Positions 1-10,406 of a stretch of DNA of 64,000 bases are shown one piece after another. Both the position numbers and the translations under genes were made by a program. A model generated the notes under the pieces. It did no database searches, was not told the origin of the DNA, and saw only the letters and a list, made by a program, of their open reading frames with translations. Source of the stretch: Xestospongia bergquistia (Eukaryota > Porifera > Demospongiae > Haplosclerida > Petrosiidae); the NCBI GenBank assembly GCA_963965975.1, contig OZ014415.1, positions 8,099,057 to 8,163,056 of the forward strand, in the 5' to 3' direction. Position 1 is the first letter of the stretch. Every line of letters begins with the position of its first letter.

Positions 1-25
1 TGTGTAATCCTATTTTTTATCTTAC

Positions 26-895
26 CTGTAATAACCAAGGTGAATCAAATGATGTATGATTCCACACCAGATCTACAATTGATAACACATCAGACTGTGT
101 CTTTAGATGTTGTAGTTCATTATGTATATCCATAAAGGCAGAGTCAATCATCAGCGTTTTCTGTTGACCACACCTATTTGTATACGAGACAGGAACTTCC
201 TTGTATTGGTGACCCGAGGGAAGATACCCAGTATCAACTCGAAGTTGATTAGCAATGGAGTAAGCAGAACGTGATGACCCCAGTTGCTGAGGTGGAGTAA
301 GATGAATCATATTATAGCCAGAATTAGCAGCTACTGCCAAACGAGATCGCCAATCGGATAACACTCCCAGCTGCTTGGTAATGTATGTCTGACAGCTGAT
401 AGAATTAGGGGAGAACCCCAAATCTGGATCAACGACAAAGTATCCATGTCCAGTTGTAGGACCTGCACTGCCATGACCTAAAGTCCAAATTAACTGAAAA
501 GGACCTGCAGCAGTCAGTGGAAGATCAATATATCTATCTACATCCCAATGTGGTTTCTGAGTCTTATGCTTCCAGAAGAGCTCTCTCAATTTCCCTCTAA
601 CGCACAATTGGCCTTCAGCTGGAAAATCAGTGAACACTCGAACCTTTTCAGCGTAGATACCGCGAGCGACGACCAGCCGTAACGTCCACCCTACTCGCAA
701 CCGCAACAATTTAGCATCCCAATCTTGATCTCGTCTTAGTTCTAATATTCTTAAACGTGTCGTTTTATGTTCTGCCATTTCTTCCAGTGTAACAGTACGC
801 ACTGCAGCCCTGCCTTCATCCGCCAGGTTTATAGTTGATACAATATGTTTATTTATGACGTGATTGACATAGTAGCCCCGCCCACTCTCTATCAT
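26..895 (-). CDS. AGL: Glycogen debranching enzyme, N-terminal exon (partial)
   Basis: First coding exon of glycogen debranching enzyme, the bifunctional 4-alpha-glucanotransferase / amylo-1,6-glucosidase of cytosolic glycogen breakdown. Seen: residues 80-290 carry family blocks (YFVVDPDLGF, RLAVAANSGYNMIHLTPPQQ, SIVDLVWNHTSFDSPWLLQ) matching the eukaryotic AGL N-terminal and early glucanotransferase region. A GTAAG donor follows codon LLQ at 26, and the rest of the gene lies beyond the left edge. The long frame opens at 895, but residue 40 is a second Met (778..776) starting MAEHK, which aligns better with the vertebrate start; a start at 778 is therefore equally or more likely. It is head-to-head with YJU2B. 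Identity is confident; the start is not. Confidence 0.9.
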
Positions 896-896
896 G
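893..896. promoter_or_regulatory. Overlapping divergent start codons (AGL / YJU2B)
   Basis: The plus-strand ATG of YJU2B (894-896) overlaps the most upstream minus-strand ATG of the AGL frame (895-893). Each gene's promoter must therefore lie at least partly inside the other's transcribed sequence, unless AGL starts at its inner Met (778). No TATA box is obvious nearby. Confidence 0.6.
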
Positions 897-2392
897 GTAG
901 GTCCTTCTAGATTTGTACTGTTTTAATAACAAATATGACGTATTTTCTTTACATAGGCTGAAAGGAAAGCCACGAATAAGTATTATCCTCCACAATGGAC
1001 GCCAGAACAGGTTAATCAAATGGATGAATGGATGGATGCAGGACAGATGGATGACAAAAAAGATAAATGGATGGATACTGGGATAATGGGATGGCCAAAT
1101 GGATATTTAATTATCATTAAATAAATAGGGATCCCTCAATACATTTCACGGATCTCATCCGTTGAGGGAAAGGGCAAGAAAAATCCATCAAGGAATCATT
1201 GGTGTCAGGTAGGTTACCATAGTTACCAGAATTAATAAACACACATAGAATTACCATATATGGTACTAACCAATACACCCTACAATGTATTGTATTACAT
1301 TATACATGTACATGTACTCTAGGTTTGAATTACCATTCAACATATGGTGTGGTGGGTGTGGCTCTCATGTCGGTATGGGAGTGAGATATAATGCAGAGAA
1401 GTCTCAAGTTGGCAAGTACTATTCGACACCTATATTTAAGTTTCGTATGAAATGTCATCTCTGTGATAACTACTTTGAAATACAGACTGATCCACAGGTG
1501 GGTGTGGCCTAAATGTAGATAGGTGTGGTCACAAGCATTAATTAGTAATAATTCTATTATTTTCTATAGAATTCTGATTATGTTGTAACGACAGGGGCAT
1601 CGAGAAAGAATGAGCGCTGGGAACATACCGAAGGAGAAACAGCATCTATCGAGGGAAAAGAAGAAAAGGAAAAGATGGCGACAGATCCTATGTTTCAGTT
1701 GGAGCATTCAGTTGAAGATAAAGAAAAGAGTACTGATGAAATGCCACGCCTACAACAATTACAAGTATGTTTAATACAGCTGGTAATAAGTTACTTGTAA
1801 TTTTCCTATTCTAGTCAATGCAGGAAGACAAAAGAGATGATTTTAAAATCAATCAACTCTTAAGAAAAAGATTTCGAGTAATAATTTAGTTCATGTATCA
1901 TTCATCCATTACTAGTCATCCATCTATCCGTTCATCTATCCATCCATCCATCTATCCATCCATCTATCCATTCATCTATACATCCATCCATCCAACTATT
2001 TATTTTAATAAACAATCTATTTGTTTTAGACAGAAAAGAAAGAATTAGAAAAAGAAGCTGAAAAAGATAATGATCTACAAAAGAGACATTCAATCACAAT
2101 ACCTCTTGTACCAGAAAATGATAAAGACATTACTGCTGCTAAAAGAGTAGCATTTAGTCAAAGAGAAGCCTCATTTACAAGAAGAAAGAAGAGACAAGAA
2201 ATTCGTAGTCAGTCAATGTTTGGTAGCAGTAGTAATAAAGGAAGGTCTGAATTAATAGCTGCTCGATTGAGAATGGATATAAGAAGTGGAGGGAAAGACT
2301 CTAGATTAGCAGCTGGTGTTGGGAGTAGTAAAACTTTAAAAGATTTAAGAACACAACTAGGTGTACAAACTGGTGCTAATAAAAAATTATAA
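894..2392 (+). CDS. YJU2B: YJU2B / CCDC130-type splicing factor
   Basis: Spliceosome-associated protein of the CWC16/YJU2 family, a nuclear step-I splicing factor. Seven exons join in phase: 894-896, 957-1010, 1129-1208, 1323-1497, 1570-1764, 1815-1877, 2030-2392, giving 310 residues. The first coding exon is just the ATG followed by a GTAGGT donor. Seen: start [13 protein letters not shown], then [11 protein letters not shown], a zinc-binding region with two CxxC pairs (IWCGGC, KCHLC), [15 protein letters not shown], a basic LLRKRFR block and [10 protein letters not shown] in the C-terminal half. The order matches human CCDC130 rather than CCDC94, though the protein is shorter because the low-complexity tail is reduced. 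Short (GGAT)n-type repeats occupy introns 2 and 6. Confidence 0.93.
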
Positions 2393-2447
2393 GAATTTTT
2401 AATTAATGTTCATAAATTATTGATTAAGGCTAGCTAGTGGGCGTGGC

Positions 2448-2848
2448 TATTTTAAACATGGCTGCTCCTTTTTTGTCCAAATTTTAACCCTTTGTAAGTT
2501 TTTGAATTTTCTCCCCTGAGCAAAAGCTGTATTTTGTGAATTGATTGCCCTATTCTTGTCTGGAAGAACAAAAGGAGATGTCATAAAGTTAGATAAAAAG
2601 AACAAAAGATGATGAAGAAGAGTGTTTAGGTAATGATTTTTATTTTTTATAACAGACATAATGATATCATAGATAGTATTTACATTAGTAATGTGAAATT
2701 AACACAATAAAACAAATTTTGACACAAATAGTTAACTATACTATTTAGTGTCATGTTCAGTATTAGAGAATTGTCAAATGTAGTTATCAGCTATTCCATT
2801 TAGTTATGGTATAGTACATGTAAGGTACTACATCCATACTAGACAGGG
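2448..2848 (+). repeat. Left arm of a long inverted repeat
   Basis: About 400 bp whose reverse complement recurs at about 8930-9306. Matching blocks include AAGAAGAGTGTTTAG, TAGTTATCAGCTATTCCATT and GTCATGTTCAGTATTAGAG. The arms are clearly diverged, roughly 80% by eye. The outer edges lie close to the 3' end of YJU2B and the 5' end of NDUFB7. Confidence 0.8.
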
Positions 2849-3503
2849 AATCACACTATATCCATTCAACAGTTTCTTTAAAACAGTCTCCACAAACGTT
2901 TGCACCTTTTTTGCAAATGTTTACTTAGCTATATTAATAAAATAGTTACTGTTCATTGTTGTTGTTCATTTCTGCTTAGTTGAAAAAAACTTTCATTGAT
3001 CACACAATTTTCATTTAATGTATTACTTAGTACATAGTCTGAAGTTAACATTTATCTTTAAAAAATTGTATGTCATTTTAGTACCAGTTGTCAACATGTC
3101 TTGTGAGTTTACGTTATGGAGTCCATTAAACTGATTATAATGTACTAATCCAATTCTTCAATGAAATTTTGTTCAGTTACAAAACTAATCAATGTATTAG
3201 CTTAAATACTTTTTATAAAAATGTAAATGTTTGTATTAACTTATTTTCTACTGCTCTAGGTTCAGTCTCAGGACCATTTGCTGTTTTTAGTTTCTTTTTC
3301 AGTGATCATGTTTAAATCATAGTAACAAATGACCATCTCTTCTTCTTGTTTTTCATTTGCTAAACAAGTAAGTAAATTAAACAAAGTCATTTTTAATGAC
3401 TAACCTATCTAAATCCATACATTAGATTGTACTACTTATCTTGTCATTTAGTGATAAAGATGTCTAAATATAATTTCTCTCTCTTTCTTATTTGACTGAT
3501 GAT

Positions 3504-3658
3504 CAGGGGCGGATCTAGGAAAAAGTTATTGGGTGGGCCCTGAGGCTAATTATTCATAGAGGTGCAGTTAATCTTAACTAATTATAATATAATAATAAAG
3601 TAATGTGGGTGGAACAAAATTTTAGGGTGGGCCTGGCCCCCCCATAGATCCGCCTCTG
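3504..3658. mobile_element. MITE with CAGNGGCGGATCTA termini
   Basis: A 155 bp non-autonomous element. Its ends are inverted copies, CAGGGGCGGATCTA at the left and CAGAGGCGGATCTA read inward from the right, with G-rich and C-rich subterminal stretches. It has no coding capacity and no clear target-site duplication. The termini resemble those of the element at 39613-39834. Confidence 0.75.
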
Positions 3659-3943
3659 CTGTGATACAATTCCTACAACTATTTTCATCCACTTGCAATA
3701 ATACAGCTGTTGTTACATTTACAGAGTTGTGTACGAGTGTAGTCACTGGAATCCTGTTCTGTTGGACTTATAGTGTCTGCTAATGAGTAAATGGATAAAC
3801 TATATACTAACCACACCCACTGCCACTCCCTTATTTGGCATGAATTTTATCCTGGATATTATACGACATTTGTTTGTATAGCACTGCTGACAATATCTGG
3901 TTGAAAGGTATTTTATAACAACAAAATTGTTTCTCTCTCACTC

Positions 3944-3979
<36 letters not shown>

Positions 3980-3997
3980 ATTCGTAAGTTGATTTAG

Positions 3998-4346
3998 CAT
4001 CATTTCCAAAGTCCACCTCTATTCAAGTTATCATATGATATTGTCACTATATTGACAACCATTTTACTTAGAACATTAGCTCATCTCTCTTTTGTTCTGT
4101 TGTTATGGGATGACATTGTACTAATATGGAGGTTAGTTTTGCATACTTGATAATCTTGGAAGCTCTCTTGATTAGGTAGTATTCTAATTAAAATGTCTAT
4201 ATAAATTGTTACTTAAAACAATGTCAGAGGTTTGAACATATTTCATTTTTTATTGCAGTTACTTTTATTATCTACCTGTTATACTATTATTATTTGCTGT
4301 GTTCATTTTACCTGGTAAAAAACTTGAAAAGACAAAAAAGCAATAA
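3998..4346 (+). CDS. Possible 3' exons of an unrecognised membrane protein
   Basis: Two candidate exons, 3998-4131 and 4259-4346, join in phase across GTTAGT and TTGCAG sites. They give 74 residues with two hydrophobic stretches (IVTILTTILLRTLAHLSFVL and YFYYLPVILLLFAVFIL) and a lysine-rich end before a stop. Upstream, 3830-3900 has another short hydrophobic frame and 3946-3979 is a (CT)n tract, but I could not complete a 5' end. It may be the tail of a small multipass protein or a decayed fragment. I do not recognise the family. Confidence 0.3.
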
Positions 4347-4794
4347 GTGATAGCTCAGATGGTACAACAACAAGACCTCATCAAAACTACGTTTTTTGTT
4401 ATAGTTATATTATTAATTATTTTAATTATAATAATTGTTAATTTTCTGTTGATACGATTGAAATTAGCGACGAATTTACTAATCAATAGGGACTGCTCAC
4501 TGTATAGTTGTCATGACAACATGATAACAGAAGTGGTATCCCATACCCAAAATATAAACCTTATGGTAAGTCTAAGGTAATTAAGATTACATGTGATATA
4601 AATTTATGTGCTTTGAGATGATTTTCTGTCATATATACAATTAACTTGATTAAGAGATGTGTTTCTATATATTGATGTGATGATGATACTGAACCCTGAA
4701 CTTTCTAAATCACTTAACAAAAATTAAATGATAATTAAACATTAATTAATTTTAATGATTAAAAATAAACAGAGAATCCAATCAAAGAGAGTCT

Positions 4795-4925
4795 ACAGAC
4801 TAGCAGGGCGGGAAAATATTATCAGCACGCACCTAGCAAGCAAAAAGCTAACACGTGATCAACCTATCAAAACGCGGGAAATATTTTCAGCACGCACCTA
4901 GCAAGTAACAGCCAACGCGTGACCA
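4795..4925. repeat. Two-copy tandem repeat, about 75 bp unit
   Basis: Two near-identical units contain GCGGGAAA, then TTTTCAGCACGCACCTAGCAAG or a close variant, then a CACGTGATC- or CGCGTGACC-type end. It is GC-richer than its surroundings, and no gene is seen. Confidence 0.75.
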
Positions 4926-5384
4926 ATTCTCGTTTTAATTTGTTAAAAAATTATTTTCTAATGTATAATTATCGTTTACAACAATGTTTTAATTTTGTAA
5001 AAAAAATGTTTATTACTTAAAATCAATGATAGTTTTACAACAATGTTTTAATTTTACTTAAAATCAATGATAGTTTATTAGCTAAAAAAAGTGTTTTTCT
5101 GTGATAATTTGTTAGCTAACAAACTAAAACATATTTACAACAAGAAAAAATAGAGTTTCAAAAGAACTTGAATCCTAAACTAAATGTTTAAGTTAAATTA
5201 AGTTGATTTTTAACTTAAAATATCTTTAAAGTTAAGATTGACTTTTGAAAATTTCAGTGAAAAATGTTTTGTAAAGACAATTAACTATAATAGAAAAAAA
5301 TACCAAAAAATAAAAATACAAAAAAATACAACTAAACTAAAAATTAACAAAGAAAACAAAAAATAACAAAAAATAAGACAGTCT

Positions 5385-5640
5385 CTAAGAAGTCCAGTGA
5401 AGGTCTCCAATCCAGCAACTGTATGTAGAAAAGAGAAGATAGAGAGTTCCCAAGAGTCCAGTCAGTAAGTCCAGTGAAGGTCTCCAATCCAGCAACTGTA
5501 CGTAGAAAAGAGAAGATAGAGAGTTCCCAAGAGTCCAGTCAGTAAGTCCAGTGAAGGTCTCCAATCCAGCAATTGTAGAAAAGAGAAGATAGAGAGTTCC
5601 CAAGAGTCCAGTCAGTCCATCAGTTGAGAACATAGAGGAA
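5385..5640. repeat. Tandem repeat, about 77 bp unit, three copies
   Basis: Three head-to-tail units share GTCCAGTGAAGGTCTCCAAT and AGAGAGTTCCCAAGAGTCCA. The open frames crossing it are repeat artefacts. Confidence 0.85.
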
Positions 5641-5886
5641 GAAAGAGAAGAATAACAACTGGATTACTAAAGAATGGATGAAAAGTGGATGGATGGATGG
5701 AAAGACAGCTCACCTTTTTCACCAGTGCTGCTCCTGCAGGGAAAGAAAAAGAGAGTAGTTATGAACTGATCGTGGCAATGAGTGGATAGAGAGTGAAGAG
5801 AGACAGAGGAAGTGAAAAAGGACCAGCCAACACACACACACACACAGCACACACACACGCACCCTAGAAGATCAGAGCTCCCCCCC

Positions 5887-5939
5887 GCCACTCGGCGGCC
5901 TGAGATATTAAAAAAATTTTTTTTAGGCCGCCGAGCGGC
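5887..5939. repeat. GC-rich hairpin with A/T loop
   Basis: A 15-nt arm GCCACTCGGCGGCCT pairs with AGGCCGCCGAGCGGC (one mismatch). They are separated by about 23 nt, mostly A then T, which can extend the stem. It is a perfect-looking cruciform/foldback in otherwise AT-rich DNA. Confidence 0.7.
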
Positions 5940-6117
5940 AGGAGGGAGATGATTTTTAGAGATTGTATGAGTGTGTGTATGGTGTATGGGCTGGAGGCCC
6001 AAAAAAAATAAAAAAATAAAAAATTAAAGAAGAGGAAAGAAGGCTTGAAGGAAGAAGACAGGAGAGACCAGCCAGGAGAGCGACTCATCTTTTTCATCCA
6101 AGGAACTTCAGAGAACA

Positions 6118-6690
6118 TCAGAGGCCTGAGAACAGTCAGAACATCAGAGAACAGTCAAAAACACCAGAGAACAGTCAGAACATCAGAGAACAGTCAAAAC
6201 ACCAGAGAACAGTCAGAACATCAGAGAACAGTCAAAAACATCAGAGAACAGTCAGATGACCCATAGTAAGAGCTTCCAAATTCTGTCCTGAAATTAAAAG
6301 AAAAAACAATCAGCGAACTAATTGATACAAACAAAAATTAAAAGAAAAAATAATGATTAAATAAAAAAAATTACAGAAAAGAAAAATGAAAAGAGTGATC
6401 ATAACTTTGAAAAGATGATCCAGCGACGAATGAAGAGACGAGTCGTGGAGAGGTGATCCAACGAAGAGACGAGTCGTGGAGAGGCGATCCAACGAAGAGA
6501 CGAGTCGTAGCGACGAAGACCCACGGGGGTCTGTACACCGATATAGTGCAAAATGGAGTCCCATTATATATTATCAAGACATCTCTGTCATGCTTCATTT
6601 TGACAAACGCAAGGCACAAGCTCGTGACAATTTGGCGGGAAAAACTCACCACTCGTGACAATTTGGCGGGAAAAACTCACCACTTGTGAC
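6118..6690. repeat. Cluster of short tandem repeats with E2F-like motifs
   Basis: Three successive arrays. At 6118-6252 are AGAGAACAGTCAGAACATC-like units. At 6420-6520 are units of GACGAGTCGTGGAGAGG and GATCCAACGAAGA. At 6627-6690 is a 31 bp unit present twice that carries TTTGGCGGGAAA (6631-6642 and 6662-6673), a perfect match to the E2F consensus. No convincing gene is present; open frames here are repeat shadows. Confidence 0.65.
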
Positions 6691-7068
6691 CAACATTAAT
6701 TGATTTTTAATTGATCTGATTAACATTCAATTAAATGTTTTGTAAATACATACAATATTACAGTACTTTATCTATTCCAGCCCCACAATTGTTAACAACG
6801 AATATATGTAATGTAATGATGTTGACTGAAACAAATGATAATAATCGGAAGAAGAATTATATAAGTTCAGTAATGATTATTAATATAAATCAACAGCTAA
6901 CAATGCAATGTAGCCTTTTCGATCAATTGTACCAACCTGCTTTGTTGGTCAGCTGACAGTCTATAATTGATCAACCAAAAGAAAATAACAATGAAGAATG
7001 TGAACTAACATTGCTCTCAATGAAGTCATAGTTACATACATGAACACATATATACATGAATGTTACTG

Positions 7069-8741
7069 TTATAGAGACTCTGGGTCCAGTTCTGCTGCTA
7101 TACCAGATATATCTGGCTCCATTTCCTCTTTTACAACTGGCTTCTCAATATTACATCCTAATATATAACAAAATTGAACAATTAAGAGAATAGCCTTAAC
7201 AAAAAATATCCAATTGAGCCTTTACTTCTACAATCAAGTGACTCCACATTTGTCTTCCTTAATTTTAACAATTATCCTACAAGCCTAACATTTACCTTAT
7301 CAATTTGTATGTTAAAATTAAGGAGGTGTGTTCATACAGGTTAAAACAGGTGATAGATCAGTTACTGTATTGGGTCTCCGGACATACTTTCTCTTTGTGC
7401 TTTAACTATTATCAGGTCAATCATTCCTTTGTGTCATATGTGTCTTCATACCATCTAGTTATTTCCTAATATGGAAATAAGATTCAATTAACATCAATGG
7501 AACAACAGAACAAGTATTTATTCCAATTCAATGATATAACGTATTATTAATAATGTTTACATGACAATTGGTCTATCATTGTTATGTATAATAGCTTGAA
7601 GTGTGTCATCTTTTAGATCACATAACTGATAAAGTTGTTGTCTCTGATGTGGATATGTGTTAGGACTAAATATACTCATCAATGTCCTCTGTAAGAAAAA
7701 GAACTACTAACACAAGTAGAATGAGTAGACTAATGAACATAACAAATATCCTTTATCTTCCCTCCAAAAAAACCAGCTGTCCTTTATCTTCTCCCAAAAA
7801 AAAACAGCTGTCATTTCTATTACAGAAGTTGTCTAAGTGCTCCATTCCAGATATCAGGAGTATTGATTCTTACCAGTAGTATCTTTGAGCCTCTCTTCTG
7901 CTAGTCTAAGATTCTCATCTCCTGATACTTACTGTTTCTTGTATTTCCTTTCTCCATCTCTCCTCTTACACCAATAGGTCATAAATTCATAATACATGTT
8001 CTTGATAGCCTTGTGAAGGTGCAACAACAGTAGACTCAAGAGCTTTGGAAACTCGGAAATCAAGACTTTAATATCTGCAATACAAATTTGTAAGTTATTA
8101 GTATAATTATATAAGGTAATGAGATTAGTTATTAACTTCAAATAAAGCAATTTGATTGGTCAGAATTTACAAGTTAGGTACATTTATATAATGGATAGTT
8201 TACATTTTACCAGAAGGATCAACTTGTGGATCATAACCAAATTTTAACCAGAGTTTTTTCCATGGACCACTAGACCAAAGGCAGCAAACTGGAGCAAGAA
8301 AAGAAGATATATAAAATATATATATAGAACAATGTCATTAGATTTATAATGTAATGTGAAGTACGCATTAAACCTTTCTTTAATGGACACATTAGAAACT
8401 GCTATCAGTAATAGGTACAGAGGTTAATAGACAATATTATATGATATTAAAGAACATCAAAGATTATCAATTTATGATTACAATTGAATGCCATTTTAAC
8501 TTAAACATAGTTAAGATTCATAAACTAACACTCTTAGAAAAGTAGCAGTGATCTTCAATTTAGTTTGAAGAGCTACACAAGGCCATACAGGTTGCTCTTC
8601 AAATAACAAAACACACACATACAAGAGAGAGCAAAGTTATCTTATGAGGTTTTTATTTTAAAGATTTCTACTCTTACTTACTTTAATTTTGGATGATTAC
8701 TGGAAGGTTTATCAAGATGAAGTGATTGTGGTACTTCTAAA
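7069..8741 (-). pseudogene. Decayed GTF3C5 (TFIIIC subunit 5)-like locus
   Basis: Recognisable pieces of the RNA polymerase III factor TFIIIC subunit 5 occur in order on the minus strand: LFEEQPVW (about 8610), SGPWKKLWLKFGYDPQ (about 8280-8220), DFRV (about 8060), YPHQRQQLYQLCDLKD (about 7650-7600) and an acidic C-terminus ending ELDPESL-stop (7069). They match the family blocks ELFEERPIW, TGPWRxLWIRFGYDPRK, LDFRI and YRQMFYQLCDL. Between them I see a +1 break just before DFRV, a stop after HVL, and exon phases that do not join. I therefore call it a pseudogene or badly mis-assembled gene, although unseen exons could rescue it. Confidence 0.45.
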
Positions 8742-8929
8742 CAAAATAAAGTAAAATCACCTAGTGTGTTAAGACTGTGTTAATGTTGTGTTAAAACTGG
8801 GTTAAATATATGATTAGTAAATGTTGCGATATAAATATATGATTAGTAAATGTGAAGTGGACATTATATGATGAGTAATGACATCTTTTAGCACGTCCTC
8901 TACCAGGTAACATTTCCTTTACCTACAAG

Positions 8930-9306
8930 TAACAGTCTATTATGGATATACCTTATATGTACTATTCTAAAACTAAATGGAATAGCTGATAACTACATTT
9001 GACAATTCTCTAATACTGAACATGACACTAAATAGTATAGTTAACTGCTTGTGTCAAAATATTTATTTTATTGTGTTAATTTCATATTACTAATGTAAAT
9101 ATTATTGTCTCTTTTTTAATGTTAAAACAAATATAAATCTTATCTAAACACTCTTCTTCATTATCTTTTGTTCCTTCCATCGAACTTTATAACAGTTTCT
9201 CTAGACAAGTATAAGGCCATGCAATTTCTGCTCACGTGAAAGAATGTAATAGAACTTACAAGAAGGGGTTAAAAATTTGGATGCTAATGGCTGCTTTTAA
9301 AAGAGG
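8930..9306 (-). repeat. Right arm of a long inverted repeat
   Basis: Reverse complement of 2448-2848. The outer edge lies about 30 bp before the NDUFB7 start codon, so this arm probably contains the native NDUFB7 promoter and the left arm is an inverted copy of it, or both are ends of a large element. Confidence 0.8.
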
Positions 9307-9337
9307 TAACTGACTCTTGGCTATTTATGAGGTTATA

Positions 9338-9761
9338 ATGATGTCTGTAGAAATGAAGGTCACTCAGGAAGAGATGGCTGAAGCTAAAGTGCCGCTCAAT
9401 TTGAGAGACTATTGTGCTCATTTATTTATACCACTCATGAAGTGTCGTAAAGAGAATTATTATTTACCATGGCGATGTACACAGGAGAAACATGCCTGGG
9501 ATGAGTGTGAATTTCAAGAGTATGTTATAGCATATTATTTATAGGCAAAATACATATTTTATATTTTATTTTAAGATAGTTAGTTTCTGGTAATGACATA
9601 CCATACATGTACATATCATGTATTGAACATCTGTATAACTGTTGATATGGGATATGTTACCATCTCTCTCCCTCTCTGTCTCTCCTCTTTCTCTCTCTCT
9701 CAGCTTCTTAGATCGTGTAAGACAGAAACGAAACCAAAAGTTAGAAACGAAAGATTCATAA
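9338..9761 (+). CDS. NDUFB7: NADH dehydrogenase (ubiquinone) 1 beta subcomplex subunit 7
   Basis: Accessory subunit of mitochondrial complex I, facing the intermembrane space. Two exons, 9338-9519 and 9704-9761, join in phase 2 to give 79 residues. Seen: TQEEMAEAKVPLNLRDYC and the twin CX9C pair (C-AHLFIPLMK-C, C-TQEKHAWDE-C) that forms two disulfides after Mia40 import, then DFLDRVRQKR. It is shorter than the vertebrate protein because the N-terminal segment before the CHCH domain is nearly absent; an unseen upstream exon is possible. The intron ends in a CT-rich tract. Confidence 0.93.
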
Positions 9762-10406
9762 CATACATTAATACTTACTAACCAGACAACATTGTAGTCC
9801 ATATCTTATGATCATAGTATGATTATAATTCTCATTATTCTAAACTATTTTGAGCTGTTGTAACTATATAATGTGTACAAGTAAGTACATCACCACATTT
9901 GATGAGTCAATCACTTCAAGTTAGGCGATCTTTGAAAATTATTGTCAAGTAAACATGATTTATTGACATGATTCGTGTTAAATTCATAAACCTAAACTGA
10001 TTTGAGTTATGTCTTTACATCATAACAGTAATTTTAGAATGATACTAAAAACTATAGTACTTGTCTTTATCTTTAACTCTCTTAGTTTTATTACATTATG
10101 TAAACTAAAAACAAATTAATTATTAGAAATGAAACTCTTAAACTCACTAACCAATCAGATGGCATGCATCTATGAACATACAGGTTTCCATGGCAACCAA
10201 AACACTTAACTGTTTATCTTGAGAGGGGTAGTTTGATTAGCAAAAATAATAAAAAAATTATAGTAAAAAGTTGTTTATACAAGATCAACAACAACAATAT
10301 ATAAAATTGTAATAACATTAATATATATATATAATATATAATTTAATTCAAAAGTTATATTGAATGACATATATGACATGGACATAGGTACTATTAATAA
10401 TTAACC
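9762..10406. other. Intergenic, 3' ends of NDUFB7 and ATG4
   Basis: AT-rich convergent spacer. I see no coding sequence; a short TATA-type dinucleotide run lies near 10320-10345. Confidence 0.6.

Noticed and set aside
4347..4580. Open frame with a long isoleucine-rich hydrophobic segment
   Set aside because: It begins at a non-ATG codon directly after the stop of the candidate membrane-protein exons and is AT-rich sequence read by chance; no homology recognised.
6045..6266. Plus-strand frame with repeated SEN(Q/S)Q residues
   Set aside because: Translation of the AGAGAACAGTCAGAACATC tandem repeat; no start context or homology.
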